Assembly: GCF_011806405.1 (NCBI RefSeq)
Contig: NZ_JAATOW010000008.1
Coordinates: forward strand, 81,635 to 145,634
DNA: 64,000 nt
DNA from: Pseudooceanicola sp. HF7
GTDB taxonomy: Bacteria > Pseudomonadota > Alphaproteobacteria > Rhodobacterales > Rhodobacteraceae
Direction of reading: 5' to 3'
Numbering within the stretch: the first letter of the stretch is position 1; each line of letters opens with the position of its first letter. Positions 7,412-17,207 of the stretch are shown piece after piece. The position numbers and the translations under genes were made by a program. The notes under the pieces are model-generated. The model was given only the letters and a program-made list of their open reading frames with translations. It was not told the DNA's origin and searched no databases.

Positions 7412-10185
7412 TACTTGGCGGCATAGGTTTCACCGCGCCATGGCTGGTGCTGGCCCTTTTCGCCCTGCCGTTGCTGTGGATCCTGCTGCGAGCCGTGCCA
7501 CCCGCGCCGGTGCGCCGCCGCTTTCCCGGCGTGGCGCTGCTGCTGGGCCTGAAGGATGAGGAAAGCGTTTCCGACCGCACGCCATGGTGGCTGCTGCTGC
7601 TGAGGATGCTGGCCGTGGCCGCCGTGATCATCGGTCTGGCCGGTCCGGTGCTGAACCCCGATCCCGAACGCCAAACCACTTCTGACCCCCTGCTGATCTT
7701 GCTGGATGGTTCCTGGGCCTCTGCGCCCGAATGGCCGCGCAAGGCAGAGGCGGTAGAGACATTGCTGGCCGAAGCCGGGCGCCAGGGGCGCTCTGCCGCT
7801 GTGGTCCGCCTGACCACCCCCGAAGCGCCCGTGTTCCAGACGCCGGAGACCTGGGCGACCCGCTTGCCGGGCCTGGCGCCGGAACCATGGCAGCCCGCCC
7901 CCGCAGATGATGCAGCCATGGCGCGCTTCCTTGCTGCCGTGGGTGACCTGACCGACGGCTTCGAAACCGTATGGATTTCCGACGGGCTGGACCGGCCAGG
8001 GCGGGCGGAGGTGCTTGCCGCCGTTGCCGCCAAGGGCCAGGTAAGGGTGCTTGAGACCGGTCAGGATGTCGTTGCCCTGCGCCCCGCCGTCTTTGACGGC
8101 GGCGCGGTACAGCTGACCGCCGTGCGCGCAAGCCATGCGCTGGATGCCGCCAGGGTGATCTCTGTACAGGCCCATGGGCGCGACCCGTCAGGCGCGATGC
8201 GTGTGCTTGAGACCGTCGATCTGACCTTCTCTGGCGGAGAGGCCGTGGCAAGCGAACCGCTGATCTTGCCTGCCGAACTGCGTGCGCGGCTGACCCATTT
8301 CGCTGTGACCGGGGAGCGCTCTGCCGGGGCCATTGCCCTGACCGATGACGGCTTGCGACGGCGAGAAGTGGCGCTGATCGCGGGCCGTGAGGATCGTGAA
8401 GGGCTCGAGCTGCTTTCGCCGCTGCACTACTTGCAACGCGCGCTGGAAACCAACGCGGATCTGCTGCATGGCGCGCTGACAGACGTGCTGCCGGCCAACC
8501 CCGACGTGGTGGTTCTGGCCGATGTGGCGACCCTGTCGGCGGGCGAAACCCAGATGCTTGAGGATTGGGTTGATGGCGGCGGGATGCTGCTGCGCTTTGC
8601 CGGGCCGCGGCTGGCGGCAAGCGATCTGGGCCGGGACGAGATAGATACGCTCATGCCCGTGCGCCTACGCGCTGGCGGGCGCAACGTGGGCGGGGCGATG
8701 AGCTGGGGCGAACCCAAGACTTTGGCCCCCTTCGATGCCGACAGCCCCTTCTACGGGCTGGAGATCCCCGCTGATGTCACCGTGTCTTCCCAGGTCATGG
8801 CCCAGCCGGATCCCACGCTGGCCGAACGCGCCATTGCCCGGCTGTCGGACGGCACCCCGCTGGTTACCCGTAAGCATCTGGGCGACGGGCAGGTGGTCCT
8901 GTTCCACGTCACTGCCAACGCGGAATGGTCGAACCTGCCGCTCTCAGGGCTGTTCGTGCAGATGCTGGAGCGGCTCTCCGTCAGTTCTGTCACCGCCGAC
9001 CCCGATCCGGTTGAGCTTGAAGGCACCACCTGGCAGCCGCAGCGCGTGATCGATGCCTTCGGCACGATCTCCAACGCCGGAACTTTGCCCAGCGTTGACG
9101 GCGCAGAGATGCTTTCGGCTGCTCTGGGGCCGGATATGCTGCCGGGGCTCTATCAAAGCGAGGATCGCGCGATTGCGCGCAACGTCATGAACAGCGACAG
9201 CGCCCTGCTGCCTACGACCTGGCCCGGCGACGTGATCGTCGAAGGTCTCACCGACCCCGAGGAGATGCCCTTGGGGGGGCTCCTTCTGGGGCTGGCTCTG
9301 GTATTGCTGCTGGCGGATATCCTGGCCTCTCTGGCTTTGTCGGGTCGGCTGCACGGGGCACGGGCCGCCCCTGCCGCGCTGGTGCTGCTGGCGCTGGCGC
9401 TGCCGGGAGAGGGCCGCGCACAGGATAGCGATGCCTTCGCCGTCCGGGCCACGGAAGAGGTGGTGCTGGCTCATGTGGTTACCGGAAACGACCAGCTGGA
9501 TGGTCTGGCGCAAGCAGGTCTTCAGGGTCTTTCGAACGTGCTGACCTTCCGCACCTCGGTCGAGCCGGCCGCGCCAATGGCCGTGGACCTTGAGACCGAT
9601 GAACTCTCGCTCTTTCCCTTCCTCTACTGGCCGATCTCGGCGGATCAGCCGATCCCTTCGGACGCGGCCTATGCCAAGCTGAACCGATATCTGCGTACCG
9701 GCGGCATGATCCTTTTTGATACCCGGGATGCCGATATCGCGGGCTACGGCGCCTCCAGCCCGGAAGGGCGGCGCCTGCAACGCATCGCCCAGCCGCTGGA
9801 CATCCCGCCACTTGAGCCGATCCCCGAAGACCACGTGATCACCCGCACCTTCTACCTGCTGCAGGATTTCCCGGGCCGTTTTGACCGCGGCGACATCTGG
9901 GTCGAGGCCGCGCCGCCTGATGCCGAGCTGATCGAGGGGATGCCTTTCCGCAATCTCAACGATGGCGTGACGCCGGTGGTGATCGGCGGCAACGACTGGG
10001 CCTCTGCCTGGGCCGTGGACGGCAGTGGCGCGGCGCTTGTGCCGGTGGGGTCAGGGCTGGCGGGCGAACGCCAGAGAGAGGTCGCCTTCCGCTTTGGCGT
10101 CAACCTCGTGATGCATGTCCTGACGGGCAACTACAAATCCGACCAGGTGCATGTGCCTGCACTGCTTGACCGATTGGGCCAGTAA
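7408..10185 (+). CDS. BatA-N/DUF4159 membrane protein
   Basis: A 925-residue membrane protein. The N-terminus (PWLVLALFALPLLWILLRAVPP) is the BatA aerotolerance-type region with two membrane helices (about 8-25 and 60-80). A long periplasmic part contains a glutamine-amidotransferase-like fold (about 340-440). A further helix pair is near residues 625-660. The C-terminal DUF4159 domain runs from about 680 to 920 (YWPISADQP, KYLRTGGMILFDTRDAD-like). It is the third gene of the MoxR operon and overlaps both neighbours. The family is associated with envelope integrity, but its biochemical role is not known. Confidence 0.9.
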   Translation: MILGGIGFTAPWLVLALFALPLLWILLRAVPPAPVRRRFPGVALLLGLKDEESVSDRTPWWLLLLRMLAVAAVIIGLAGPVLNPDPERQTTSDPLLILLDGSWASAPEWPRKAEAVETLLAEAGRQGRSAAVVRLTTPEAPVFQTPETWATRLPGLAPEPWQPAPADDAAMARFLAAVGDLTDGFETVWISDGLDRPGRAEVLAAVAAKGQVRVLETGQDVVALRPAVFDGGAVQLTAVRASHALDAARVISVQAHGRDPSGAMRVLETVDLTFSGGEAVASEPLILPAELRARLTHFAVTGERSAGAIALTDDGLRRREVALIAGREDREGLELLSPLHYLQRALETNADLLHGALTDVLPANPDVVVLADVATLSAGETQMLEDWVDGGGMLLRFAGPRLAASDLGRDEIDTLMPVRLRAGGRNVGGAMSWGEPKTLAPFDADSPFYGLEIPADVTVSSQVMAQPDPTLAERAIARLSDGTPLVTRKHLGDGQVVLFHVTANAEWSNLPLSGLFVQMLERLSVSSVTADPDPVELEGTTWQPQRVIDAFGTISNAGTLPSVDGAEMLSAALGPDMLPGLYQSEDRAIARNVMNSDSALLPTTWPGDVIVEGLTDPEEMPLGGLLLGLALVLLLADILASLALSGRLHGARAAPAALVLLALALPGEGRAQDSDAFAVRATEEVVLAHVVTGNDQLDGLAQAGLQGLSNVLTFRTSVEPAAPMAVDLETDELSLFPFLYWPISADQPIPSDAAYAKLNRYLRTGGMILFDTRDADIAGYGASSPEGRRLQRIAQPLDIPPLEPIPEDHVITRTFYLLQDFPGRFDRGDIWVEAAPPDAELIEGMPFRNLNDGVTPVVIGGNDWASAWAVDGSGAALVPVGSGLAGERQREVAFRFGVNLVMHVLTGNYKSDQVHVPALLDRLGQ

Positions 10186-12236
10186 TGACCGGACAGATCA
10201 TCTTTGACCCCCTTCTGCCCTGGGCAGTGCTAGGCCTGCTGGCCGTGCTGACGGCTGCAGGGGTTGTGCTGGCGCTTTGGCTGGGGCTGGCCGGGTGGTT
10301 GTGGCGCGGATTGGCGGGCGTGGTGATCCTGGCTGCGCTGACCGGTCCCTCGCTGCGCCAGGAAGATCGCGCGCCATTGACCGATATCGTGCTGATGGTC
10401 GAGGACCGCTCGGCCTCGCAACGGCTGGGTGCGCGGGCAGAGCAGACCGAACGTGCGGCGCAAGCCCTGGCCAGCCGCATCGAGAGCCGCCCCAATACTG
10501 AGTTGCGACGCGTCGAACTGGGAGACGGTGCCGAAGACAGCGGCACTCTGCTGATGACGGCGCTCTCGGAGGCCCTGGCAGAGGAACCGCGGGGGCGGAT
10601 CTCTGGCGTGATCCTGCTGTCGGACGGGCGTCTGCATGACCTGGACCAACTGCCATCGGTCCCCGCGCCGATGCACCTTCTGCTGACCGGCACGCCCCAG
10701 GATTGGGACCGCCGGCTGATCGTGCGAAATGCACCGGCTTTCGGCATCATCGACGAAGAAGTTACCCTGACCCTGGAAGTCGAAGACAGCGGAGCGGTGC
10801 CCGAAGACGCCCGCGACCTTGCAGATCTGACCATGTCGCTGGATGGTGGCGATCCGGTGACCGTGCAGGTGCGTCCCGGCGAACAGATCGCGGTACCGGT
10901 GACCCTGACCCACGGCGGGCGCAACGTGATCCAGTTCTCTACCCCCGAGCAGGAGGGCGAGCTGACAGAGCGCAACAATTCTGCAATCGTCCAGATGAAC
11001 GGGGTGCGGGACCGTCTGCGGGTGCTGCTGGTGTCAGGCGAGCCGCATCCGGGCGGGCGCACCTGGCGCAACCTTCTGAAATCCGACAGCTCCGTCGATC
11101 TGGTGCATTTCACCATCCTGAGGCCCCCGGCCAAACAGGACGGCGTGCCGGTGTCCGAACTATCCCTGATCGCCTTCCCCACGCGTGAGCTTTTCCTTGA
11201 GAAGATTGAAGACTTCGACCTGATCATCTTTGATCGCTACAAGCGGCGCGGCATCCTGCCCACGCTCTACATCGACAATGTGCGCCAGTATGTAGAGAAC
11301 GGCGGGGCGGTGCTGATTGCAGCCGGCCCCGACTTCGCCTCGGCCGATTCCATCTATCGCTCGCCCCTGGCAGAGGTTCTGCCGGCCCGCCCGACCGCGC
11401 GAGTCTTTGAACAGGGCTATGTGCCCTTGGTGACGGACCTGGGCCACCGCCACCCGGTGACCGCCGGGCTTGAGGATGAGTGGGGCGCCGACTGGGGCCG
11501 CTGGATGCGCCAGATCGAGGTGACGCCGGAACGCGGCCAGGTGGTCATGTCCGGGGTGGATGAGAGCCCGCTTCTGGTTCTCGACCGGGTCGGAGAGGGG
11601 CGCGTCGCACTTCTGGCCTCGGATCACGCCTGGCTCTGGACGCGGGGATACGAGGGCGGCGGCCCGCAGCTGGAACTGCTGCGGCGGCTGGCCCATTGGA
11701 TGATGAAGGAACCCGAGCTGGAAGAAGAGGCCCTGACAGCAGAGGCCCAAGGCCAGGACATGGTTATCACACGGCGCACTCTCGCTGAAGGGGTGGGCTC
11801 TGTCACAGTGACAGCGCCTGACGGAACCGAGACAGAGCTGCCGCTGGAAGAGGTTTCTCCCGGGCGTTTCGAAGCACGTTTCACGGGGCCGGAGATCGGC
11901 CTCTACCGGCTGACGGCAGGGGAGCTTTCGAGTGTCATTGGCCTGGGGCCTGCCGCGCCGCGCGAGTTCGAGGAAACGATCGCAGATGGCACGGCTCTGG
12001 AACCGGCGGTGGACGCGACACGTGGCGGGATCATGGCACTGTCGGATGGTCTGCCGGGACTCCGCGACGTGCGGCCGGGTCGCCCGGCAGCGGGGCGCGG
12101 TTGGATCGGTTTCTCGCCGAGGGAAGCCTACGAAACCCGCAATGTCAACCAGATTCCGCTGCTACCTGCCTGGCTGGTGCTCTTGGTTGCGGCGCTTCTG
12201 ATCTTGGCCGGGTGGATCCGTGAGGGCCGCAGGTAG
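10185..12236 (+). CDS. Large membrane protein of the MoxR/BatA operon (VWA and amidotransferase-like folds)
   Basis: A 683-residue protein with two N-terminal membrane helices (about 10-55), a VWA-like stretch starting at TDIVLMVEDRSASQ (about 65-170), an Ig-like linker, a class I amidotransferase-like region (about 275-480, LRVLLVSGEPHPGGRTWRNLL) without an obvious catalytic Cys, and a C-terminal helix (about 660-678). It starts inside the stop of the preceding gene (TAATG) and closes the operon before a strong hairpin. I recognise the architecture as the usual fourth member of alphaproteobacterial MoxR-DUF58-BatA clusters. The function is unknown. Confidence 0.88.
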   Translation: MTGQIIFDPLLPWAVLGLLAVLTAAGVVLALWLGLAGWLWRGLAGVVILAALTGPSLRQEDRAPLTDIVLMVEDRSASQRLGARAEQTERAAQALASRIESRPNTELRRVELGDGAEDSGTLLMTALSEALAEEPRGRISGVILLSDGRLHDLDQLPSVPAPMHLLLTGTPQDWDRRLIVRNAPAFGIIDEEVTLTLEVEDSGAVPEDARDLADLTMSLDGGDPVTVQVRPGEQIAVPVTLTHGGRNVIQFSTPEQEGELTERNNSAIVQMNGVRDRLRVLLVSGEPHPGGRTWRNLLKSDSSVDLVHFTILRPPAKQDGVPVSELSLIAFPTRELFLEKIEDFDLIIFDRYKRRGILPTLYIDNVRQYVENGGAVLIAAGPDFASADSIYRSPLAEVLPARPTARVFEQGYVPLVTDLGHRHPVTAGLEDEWGADWGRWMRQIEVTPERGQVVMSGVDESPLLVLDRVGEGRVALLASDHAWLWTRGYEGGGPQLELLRRLAHWMMKEPELEEEALTAEAQGQDMVITRRTLAEGVGSVTVTAPDGTETELPLEEVSPGRFEARFTGPEIGLYRLTAGELSSVIGLGPAAPREFEETIADGTALEPAVDATRGGIMALSDGLPGLRDVRPGRPAAGRGWIGFSPREAYETRNVNQIPLLPAWLVLLVAALLILAGWIREGRR

Positions 12237-12288
12237 GGGGGCTTTGCCCCCAACGAAACAGAGGGGCTCGATGCCCCTCTGTTTCGTT
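12236..12288. terminator. Double hairpin, likely bidirectional terminator
   Basis: Two inverted repeats sit between convergent genes. The first is GGGGGGC-TTT-GCCCCC (12236-12251). The second is a perfect 16-base stem, AACGAAACAGAGGGGC, with a 5-base loop (TCGAT) and its complement (12252-12288), followed by CCCCCC. There is no T-run, so termination may be weak or may depend on the stem alone. The GGGGCTTTGCCCC type of stem recurs in related genomes and could also be a dispersed repeat. Confidence 0.65.
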
Positions 12289-12323
12289 CCCCCCAGAGTT
12301 TCGTGGCAAGAAGAAGACGCGGC

Positions 12324-13370
12324 CTAGCGCAGGGCGAGCCCATCTGCGTCGAAGAAGCTGAGCCAGTCGCTGTCGAAGCCCAGGCCGCAACTGTCGCCGG
12401 GCTGCAGGGCGGTGTCGCCTATCACCCGCACCGTCAGCCTTCCGAGCGTGCCGCAGTCCACCAGCAGGAAGGTATCTGCACCTAGGTATTCGACCACGTC
12501 CACGGTGCCGTCGCAGGCGCCCTGTCCGGCAGGAAGCAGGGTGATATGTTCGGGGCGGATGCCGAGGTGTTGCGCGCCTTCCGGGGCGCCGGGCGCCCCA
12601 CGGCCGCCTTCCAACTGCCAGGTGCCGCCGGAGCTGGTGCAGGGAAGTACGTTCATCTTGGGCGAGCCAATGAACTGCGCCACGAAAAGGTTCGCCGGGC
12701 GCTCGTAAAGCTCACGCGGGGTGCCAACCTGGGCGATCTTACCCGCGTCCAGCACCACAATGCGATCGGCGAGGGTCATCGCCTCCACCTGGTCATGGGT
12801 GACGTAGATCATCGCCTTTTTCAGCCTCTGGTGCAGCTTGGCGATTTCATAGCGCATTTCCACGCGCAGGGCCGCGTCCAGGTTCGAAAGTGGCTCATCA
12901 AAGAGGAAGGCGGTGGGGTCGCGCACGATGCTTCGCCCGATGGCCACGCGTTGGCGCTGACCGCCTGAAAGGTCCTTTGGCCGCCTGTCGAGCAGGGCTT
13001 CGAGTTTCAGGACCTCTGCGGCTTCGTTGACCTTGGCGTCGATTTCCTTTTTCGGCGCGCCGGCGGTCTTGAGCGAGAAGCCCATGTTCTCGGCCACGGA
13101 CATGTGCGGGTAAAGCGCGTAACTTTGAAAGACCATGGTGAGGCCGCGCTGGCTGGGCGCTTCGGAGGTGGCTTTGCGCCCGTCGATCAGCAGGTCCCCG
13201 CGCGAGATTTCCTCAAGCCCGCCGATCATCCGCAGCAGGGTGGATTTCCCACAGCCCGATGGGCCAACGAAGACGACGAATTCGCCTTCCTGCACCTCAA
13301 GGTCGATGCCCTTGATAACCTGCACGGCACCGTACCATTTTTCGACCGCCTGGAGTGTAATTGCGGACAT
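12324..13370 (-). CDS. ABC sugar importer ATPase (MalK/UgpC type)
   Basis: A 348-residue MalK-type ATPase with Walker A GPSGCGKS (36-43), Q-loop [10 protein letters not shown], signature LSGGQRQR (134-141), Walker B FLFDEP (155-160), an H-loop in YVTHDQ, and a C-terminal TOBE/regulatory domain from about 240. It drives the importer encoded by the three genes upstream on the same strand (binding protein, two permeases), 6 bases after the second permease. Order and type fit carbohydrate uptake of the CUT1 class, like the alpha-glucoside Agl systems. The sugar is not determined by sequence. Confidence 0.93.
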   Translation of the reverse strand: MSAITLQAVEKWYGAVQVIKGIDLEVQEGEFVVFVGPSGCGKSTLLRMIGGLEEISRGDLLIDGRKATSEAPSQRGLTMVFQSYALYPHMSVAENMGFSLKTAGAPKKEIDAKVNEAAEVLKLEALLDRRPKDLSGGQRQRVAIGRSIVRDPTAFLFDEPLSNLDAALRVEMRYEIAKLHQRLKKAMIYVTHDQVEAMTLADRIVVLDAGKIAQVGTPRELYERPANLFVAQFIGSPKMNVLPCTSSGGTWQLEGGRGAPGAPEGAQHLGIRPEHITLLPAGQGACDGTVDVVEYLGADTFLLVDCGTLGRLTVRVIGDTALQPGDSCGLGFDSDWLSFFDADGLALR

Positions 13371-13376
13371 CTGTAA

Positions 13377-14576
13377 TTATCCTTTCACGGAACCCGCGGT
13401 CAGCCCGCGTGTCATGAAGCGTTCCAGACCAAGGAAGAGCGCCATGATCGGCACCGTCGCGATCACCGCGCCTGCCATCAGGTGCTGGCGCGGGATTTCC
13501 GAGGAGTTGAGGCTGGCGATGCCCCTGGTCAGGGTGAATTTCGACGGGTCGTCCAGCAGCATGAAGGCCAGCAGGAACTCGTTCCAGGCGATCATGAAGA
13601 CGTAGAGCGACACGGAGGCGAGGGCCGGCAGCGACAGCGGCAGGGTGATCTTCCAGATCACGGCCAGGCGCGAGAGACCGTCCATGAGCCCGGCTTCCTC
13701 GACCTCTCCGGGGAGACCGCGGAAGTAGCCCTGCAGCATGTAGAGGGCGACCGGGATGGTGGTGACGGGGTAGATCAGCACAAGCCCGAAGATCGTGTTG
13801 CGCAGCCCCAGCATCGAGAAGCCGATGTAGATGGGCAGCGCCAAGACGATCATCGGCACCATGTAGATCAGCAGGATCGAGCGGGAAAACAGCGCGCTCC
13901 CCCGGAACCGCAGCCGCGCCACGGCGTAGGCGCCGGGGATGGAGAAGGCCAGGGTGATCAGCACCGTCAGGACGGAGACATAAAAGCTGGTCCAGAGGTA
14001 GCGTGCAAAGCCGTAATCCGTCAGCAGCTCACGGTAGCTGCGGAACAGGTCCCAGCCCCGCGACAGGTCCAGCGAAAAGTCGAGAGGGTTCTGCAACAGC
14101 GCCTGCTGGCTTTTCAGCGAAGTCATGACCATCACATAGAAAGGGATGACCACGATGGCGGTGAAGAAGACATAGCCGAAGCCGGTGAGGAAGCGGATGA
14201 TCGCGCCCTCGAACTCATGGCGGGTCAGCGCGCCGGTGGGGAGCTGCTGCATGATCTTGGCCATGCCAAGACCAAGCGCCGCGCCAAAGAGCGCCACGGT
14301 AATGAGTGCCGAGACAAGCATGGTCTCTGCCACCACGGGCGGCAGGGCGATCAGCGTCAGCAGGCCTGTCAGCAGTACGCCGAGCGCCAGCGTTGGCCAG
14401 CGGCCAAGGCGCGGGGCGGCTGCTCCGCAGAGCGCGCCTGCCAGCAAGATGCCCAGCAGACCGGGGCGGAAGCCGTCGCCGGTGGCGAAGCTCATCGCCA
14501 CGGCCACGGTGACCGCCATGGTAAAGGACCAAAGCACCCCCAGCACGGCGCCGGTGAGATATCCGTTCTTGATCAT
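13377..14576 (-). CDS. ABC sugar permease, MalG type, with extra N-terminal membrane segments
   Basis: A 399-residue inner-membrane permease. The C-terminal about 275 residues are an ordinary MalG-type unit (FFTAIVVIPFYVMVMTSLK at about 135, and the EAA loop with EEAGLMDGLSRLAVIWKITLPL near 295-315). In front sit about 115 extra residues with four hydrophobic stretches (about 8-30, 40-55, 62-80 and 88-110). MalG itself is about 280-300 residues, so this is a clear N-terminal extension with its own membrane helices. The start overlaps the end of the preceding permease by ATGA. The role of the extension is unknown. Confidence 0.9.
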   Translation of the reverse strand: MIKNGYLTGAVLGVLWSFTMAVTVAVAMSFATGDGFRPGLLGILLAGALCGAAAPRLGRWPTLALGVLLTGLLTLIALPPVVAETMLVSALITVALFGAALGLGMAKIMQQLPTGALTRHEFEGAIIRFLTGFGYVFFTAIVVIPFYVMVMTSLKSQQALLQNPLDFSLDLSRGWDLFRSYRELLTDYGFARYLWTSFYVSVLTVLITLAFSIPGAYAVARLRFRGSALFSRSILLIYMVPMIVLALPIYIGFSMLGLRNTIFGLVLIYPVTTIPVALYMLQGYFRGLPGEVEEAGLMDGLSRLAVIWKITLPLSLPALASVSLYVFMIAWNEFLLAFMLLDDPSKFTLTRGIASLNSSEIPRQHLMAGAVIATVPIMALFLGLERFMTRGLTAGSVKG

Positions 14577-15817
14577 AGGCCTTCCTCTCGGCTCATGACG
14601 CGGAAGAAGAAGACGGAGAACAGCACCAGGCAGGCGAAGATCACCACCGCCACGGCCGCGCCCGCGCCGATGTTGGAGACCGCGAAGGCCTGTTCATAGA
14701 CGTTGACCGTCAGCACGCGCGTCCCGGCGTTGCCGCCTGTCAGCAGGAAGATGTCGTCGAACTTGTTGAAGGTCCAGATGAAGCGCAGCAGGAACAGGAC
14801 AGAGAGGATCCCCAGCAGCTGCGGCATCGACAGGTAGCGGAACTTCTGGAAGGGCGAGGCGCCGTCCATGTCTGCCGCTTCGTACATGTCCGTGTCGATG
14901 CTCTGCATCCGCGCCAGGATGAATAGGAAGGACAGCGGGAAATAGCGCCAGACTTCGAACAATGTGACCATGATCAACGCAAGCGGGCGTTCCCCGAAGA
15001 AGTTGATGGCCGAACTGCTGACCCCCATCTGGATCAGCAGAGCGTTTGCAGAGCCGGAGAAAGGATCGAAAAGGGTAACCCAGGTGAAGGCAACGGCGAT
15101 AACTGGTGCCACGTATGGGAACAGGTAGAGCCCGCGCAGGATGCCTTGGCCCTTGAAACTGCGGTCCAGCAGCATGGCGGCAAACAGCCCTACGATCAGC
15201 GCGCCGGCGGTGCCGAAGAAGGTATAGAACAGCGTGACGCCCAGCACGCCCCAGAATTCATCGCCATCGAAGATCCGGGCGAAGTTTTCCAAGGTGAAGG
15301 TAAAGTTAGTCAGCACGTTGGGGGCGGACCCGGTGACCCTTGGGGCGGAGCCTTCGGCGGCGTCCTCGGCGGTTTCGGCATCGCCCGTGACGGGAATGGC
15401 GACGGTGGCGCGATCGCCGCCCTCAAGATCGCCGAAATCGCAGGTGATGTCCTGTCCGTCGACAAGGCAGGGGGCTTCGGGTTCCCCGGCCAGGGTCAGG
15501 CCATCGGGCAGGGTGTCGGTCAGCACGACTCCCGTGACCGCCGTATCCCGAGAGGAGTTGCGCAGACGGTATTCCACGCGCATCTCATCGCCTTCCCCAC
15601 GCAGGCTTTCTCGCACGATGGGGGCGGGCGGACGCAGATCCGCCAGGGTCACCGGTTTGACGGAGATCCAGAAGATCGCCAGCAGCGGCAGGATGACGAC
15701 AAGCGACACAGCGGTCAGCGTTGGCAGCAGGAGTTGCCATGCCAACCGCGCTTCGCGCCGGGCGAGGGGACCCCGGCCCTTTGGTGGGACGGGATCATGC
15801 GAGGAGGCGGTGCTCAT
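14573..15817 (-). CDS. ABC sugar permease, MalF type, with periplasmic DUF11-like insert
   Basis: This is a 414-residue permease. After the first membrane helix (about 30-52) comes a roughly 105-residue soluble segment (about 61-167) that reads like a DUF11/Ig-like repeat (VEYRLRNSS, VVLTDTLPDGLTL, LEGGDRATVAIPV). The permease core follows from about 190, with the EAA loop EAADMDGASPFQKFRYLSMP near 320. The insert has the topological place of the P2 loop of E. coli MalF, which contacts the binding protein, but a different sequence type. Start placed at 15817 because it has GGAGG 7 bases upstream; the frame runs on to 15871 without support. Confidence 0.88.
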   Translation of the reverse strand: MSTASSHDPVPPKGRGPLARREARLAWQLLLPTLTAVSLVVILPLLAIFWISVKPVTLADLRPPAPIVRESLRGEGDEMRVEYRLRNSSRDTAVTGVVLTDTLPDGLTLAGEPEAPCLVDGQDITCDFGDLEGGDRATVAIPVTGDAETAEDAAEGSAPRVTGSAPNVLTNFTFTLENFARIFDGDEFWGVLGVTLFYTFFGTAGALIVGLFAAMLLDRSFKGQGILRGLYLFPYVAPVIAVAFTWVTLFDPFSGSANALLIQMGVSSSAINFFGERPLALIMVTLFEVWRYFPLSFLFILARMQSIDTDMYEAADMDGASPFQKFRYLSMPQLLGILSVLFLLRFIWTFNKFDDIFLLTGGNAGTRVLTVNVYEQAFAVSNIGAGAAVAVVIFACLVLFSVFFFRVMSREEGL

Positions 15818-15845
15818 GCCACGCCTCCGGTCTTGCGACGTTCCA

Positions 15846-17207
15846 TTACTCGACCTTGGCCAGCTCTTCATTCATCGCGGCGATGGCGTCGTCGGCGCTG
15901 ATCTCACCGTCGATGTACTCGCGCACGTAGCGATTGATGGTCTGGGTGTTGACCATCTTGGACGCCAGCCCAAGCTGGCCATCCGCCACGCCCCAGCGTT
16001 GCGCTACGTCCAGGCCGCCGACGATCTCTGAGATCATGTCCTCCGAATAGAGCTCCCCGAGCGGAGCCTTGCGATCCACGCCGACGGGCAGCGCAGCCCA
16101 GGCATCGGAGTATTCGGTGGGGTTGTCGGCGGTGCCGCGACGGATCGGGAACTTGCCCTCGGGCGCGATGGCCAGGGTGTTCATGTAGCCATCCGTCATG
16201 GAGTATTTCACGAACTCGATGGCGTTATCGATATCCGCGTCCACGGTGATCCCGAACAGGTTCATCTCGGACCAGGCGGCGCCATCGGGGTTCGATGGAC
16301 CGGCGAAATTGGTCACGATCCCGGTCTTGGAGGCAAGCTCGGGCGAGGTGGGATCGTCGTTCAGGGTGGGCGGCGCGCTGTCACGCAGGCCGGCCAGCTC
16401 ATCCAGAATGAAAGGCGACCAGATGATCATCGCCGCGTCCCCTGCAAAGTAGACTTCGCGGGACTGCTTCCAGAACAGGTCTCCGGGCGGAGAGGCTTCG
16501 GCGATGGTCTTGTAGAATTCCAGCACTTCCTTGGTCTTGGCCGGGTCCAGCGGCTGGAAGCCATCTGCGCCCACGGGGCTGACGCCATTGGCCAGGAAGA
16601 CATGCTCCAGCACCTGGGACATGAAGTTGTCATCGACCTTGGTGGCCGCGACGAAGCCGTACATTTCCGGCGGGTTGTGCAGCGCTTCGACCGCGGCGGT
16701 CACGGCGGCGTAGGTGGTGGGGGGCTCAAGCCCGGCTTCTTCGAACAGGTCCTTGCGGTAGACGATCATCTGCGTCCAGCCATCGACGGGAACCGAGGCG
16801 ATGCCACCATCGAAGGCGGCCATTTCCAGCGCGCCGGGAGCAAAGGTATCCATGCCCAGCTCTTCCACGACCTCTGTCGCGGCATCGCCGTCCAGCAGCC
16901 CGGCTTCGGCCCAGGGCAGGGCGTATTGCAGGGTGTGATAGATCACGTCCGGCAGGTCGCCAGCGGCGTAGGCGGCGGTGGCGCGGGTGCCAAGTTCGCT
17001 TTCCGTGACCGGGATGACCTCGACCGAGAGGCCGGTTGCCTCTTCGAAATCGGCGGCCATCTGTTCCTGGCGGGCCAGCCGCTCGGGTTGTTCTTCAGTG
17101 GTCCAGAAGCGCAGGTCTTTCGCCATGGCCTGGCTGGTCAGGCAAAGTGCCAGAGCGGTGCCAAGAAACGCGGACGCGCGCGCGCCGCGGGGTTTAAATG
17201 CAATCAT
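15846..17207 (-). CDS. ABC sugar importer substrate-binding protein
   Basis: A 453-residue family 1 extracellular solute-binding protein with a signal peptide (positively charged start, hydrophobic core FLGTALALCLTSQ, cleavage near AMA-KD at about residue 29). The mature part begins with LRFWTTEEQPERL and shows the usual DLPDVIYH, VDGWTQMIVYRKDLFEEAGLEPPTT and GDAAMIIW segments. Periplasmic. It heads the importer operon and has a strong ribosome site (GGGAGG). No lipobox Cys is seen, so it is a free periplasmic protein. Likely ligand: an oligosaccharide or glycoside. Confidence 0.93.
   Translation of the reverse strand: MIAFKPRGARASAFLGTALALCLTSQAMAKDLRFWTTEEQPERLARQEQMAADFEEATGLSVEVIPVTESELGTRATAAYAAGDLPDVIYHTLQYALPWAEAGLLDGDAATEVVEELGMDTFAPGALEMAAFDGGIASVPVDGWTQMIVYRKDLFEEAGLEPPTTYAAVTAAVEALHNPPEMYGFVAATKVDDNFMSQVLEHVFLANGVSPVGADGFQPLDPAKTKEVLEFYKTIAEASPPGDLFWKQSREVYFAGDAAMIIWSPFILDELAGLRDSAPPTLNDDPTSPELASKTGIVTNFAGPSNPDGAAWSEMNLFGITVDADIDNAIEFVKYSMTDGYMNTLAIAPEGKFPIRRGTADNPTEYSDAWAALPVGVDRKAPLGELYSEDMISEIVGGLDVAQRWGVADGQLGLASKMVNTQTINRYVREYIDGEISADDAIAAMNEELAKVE

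Noticed and set aside
13482..14699. 405-residue plus-strand frame opposite the permeases
   Set aside because: Charged, His/Gln-rich translation typical of the reverse of membrane protein genes; no start signals.
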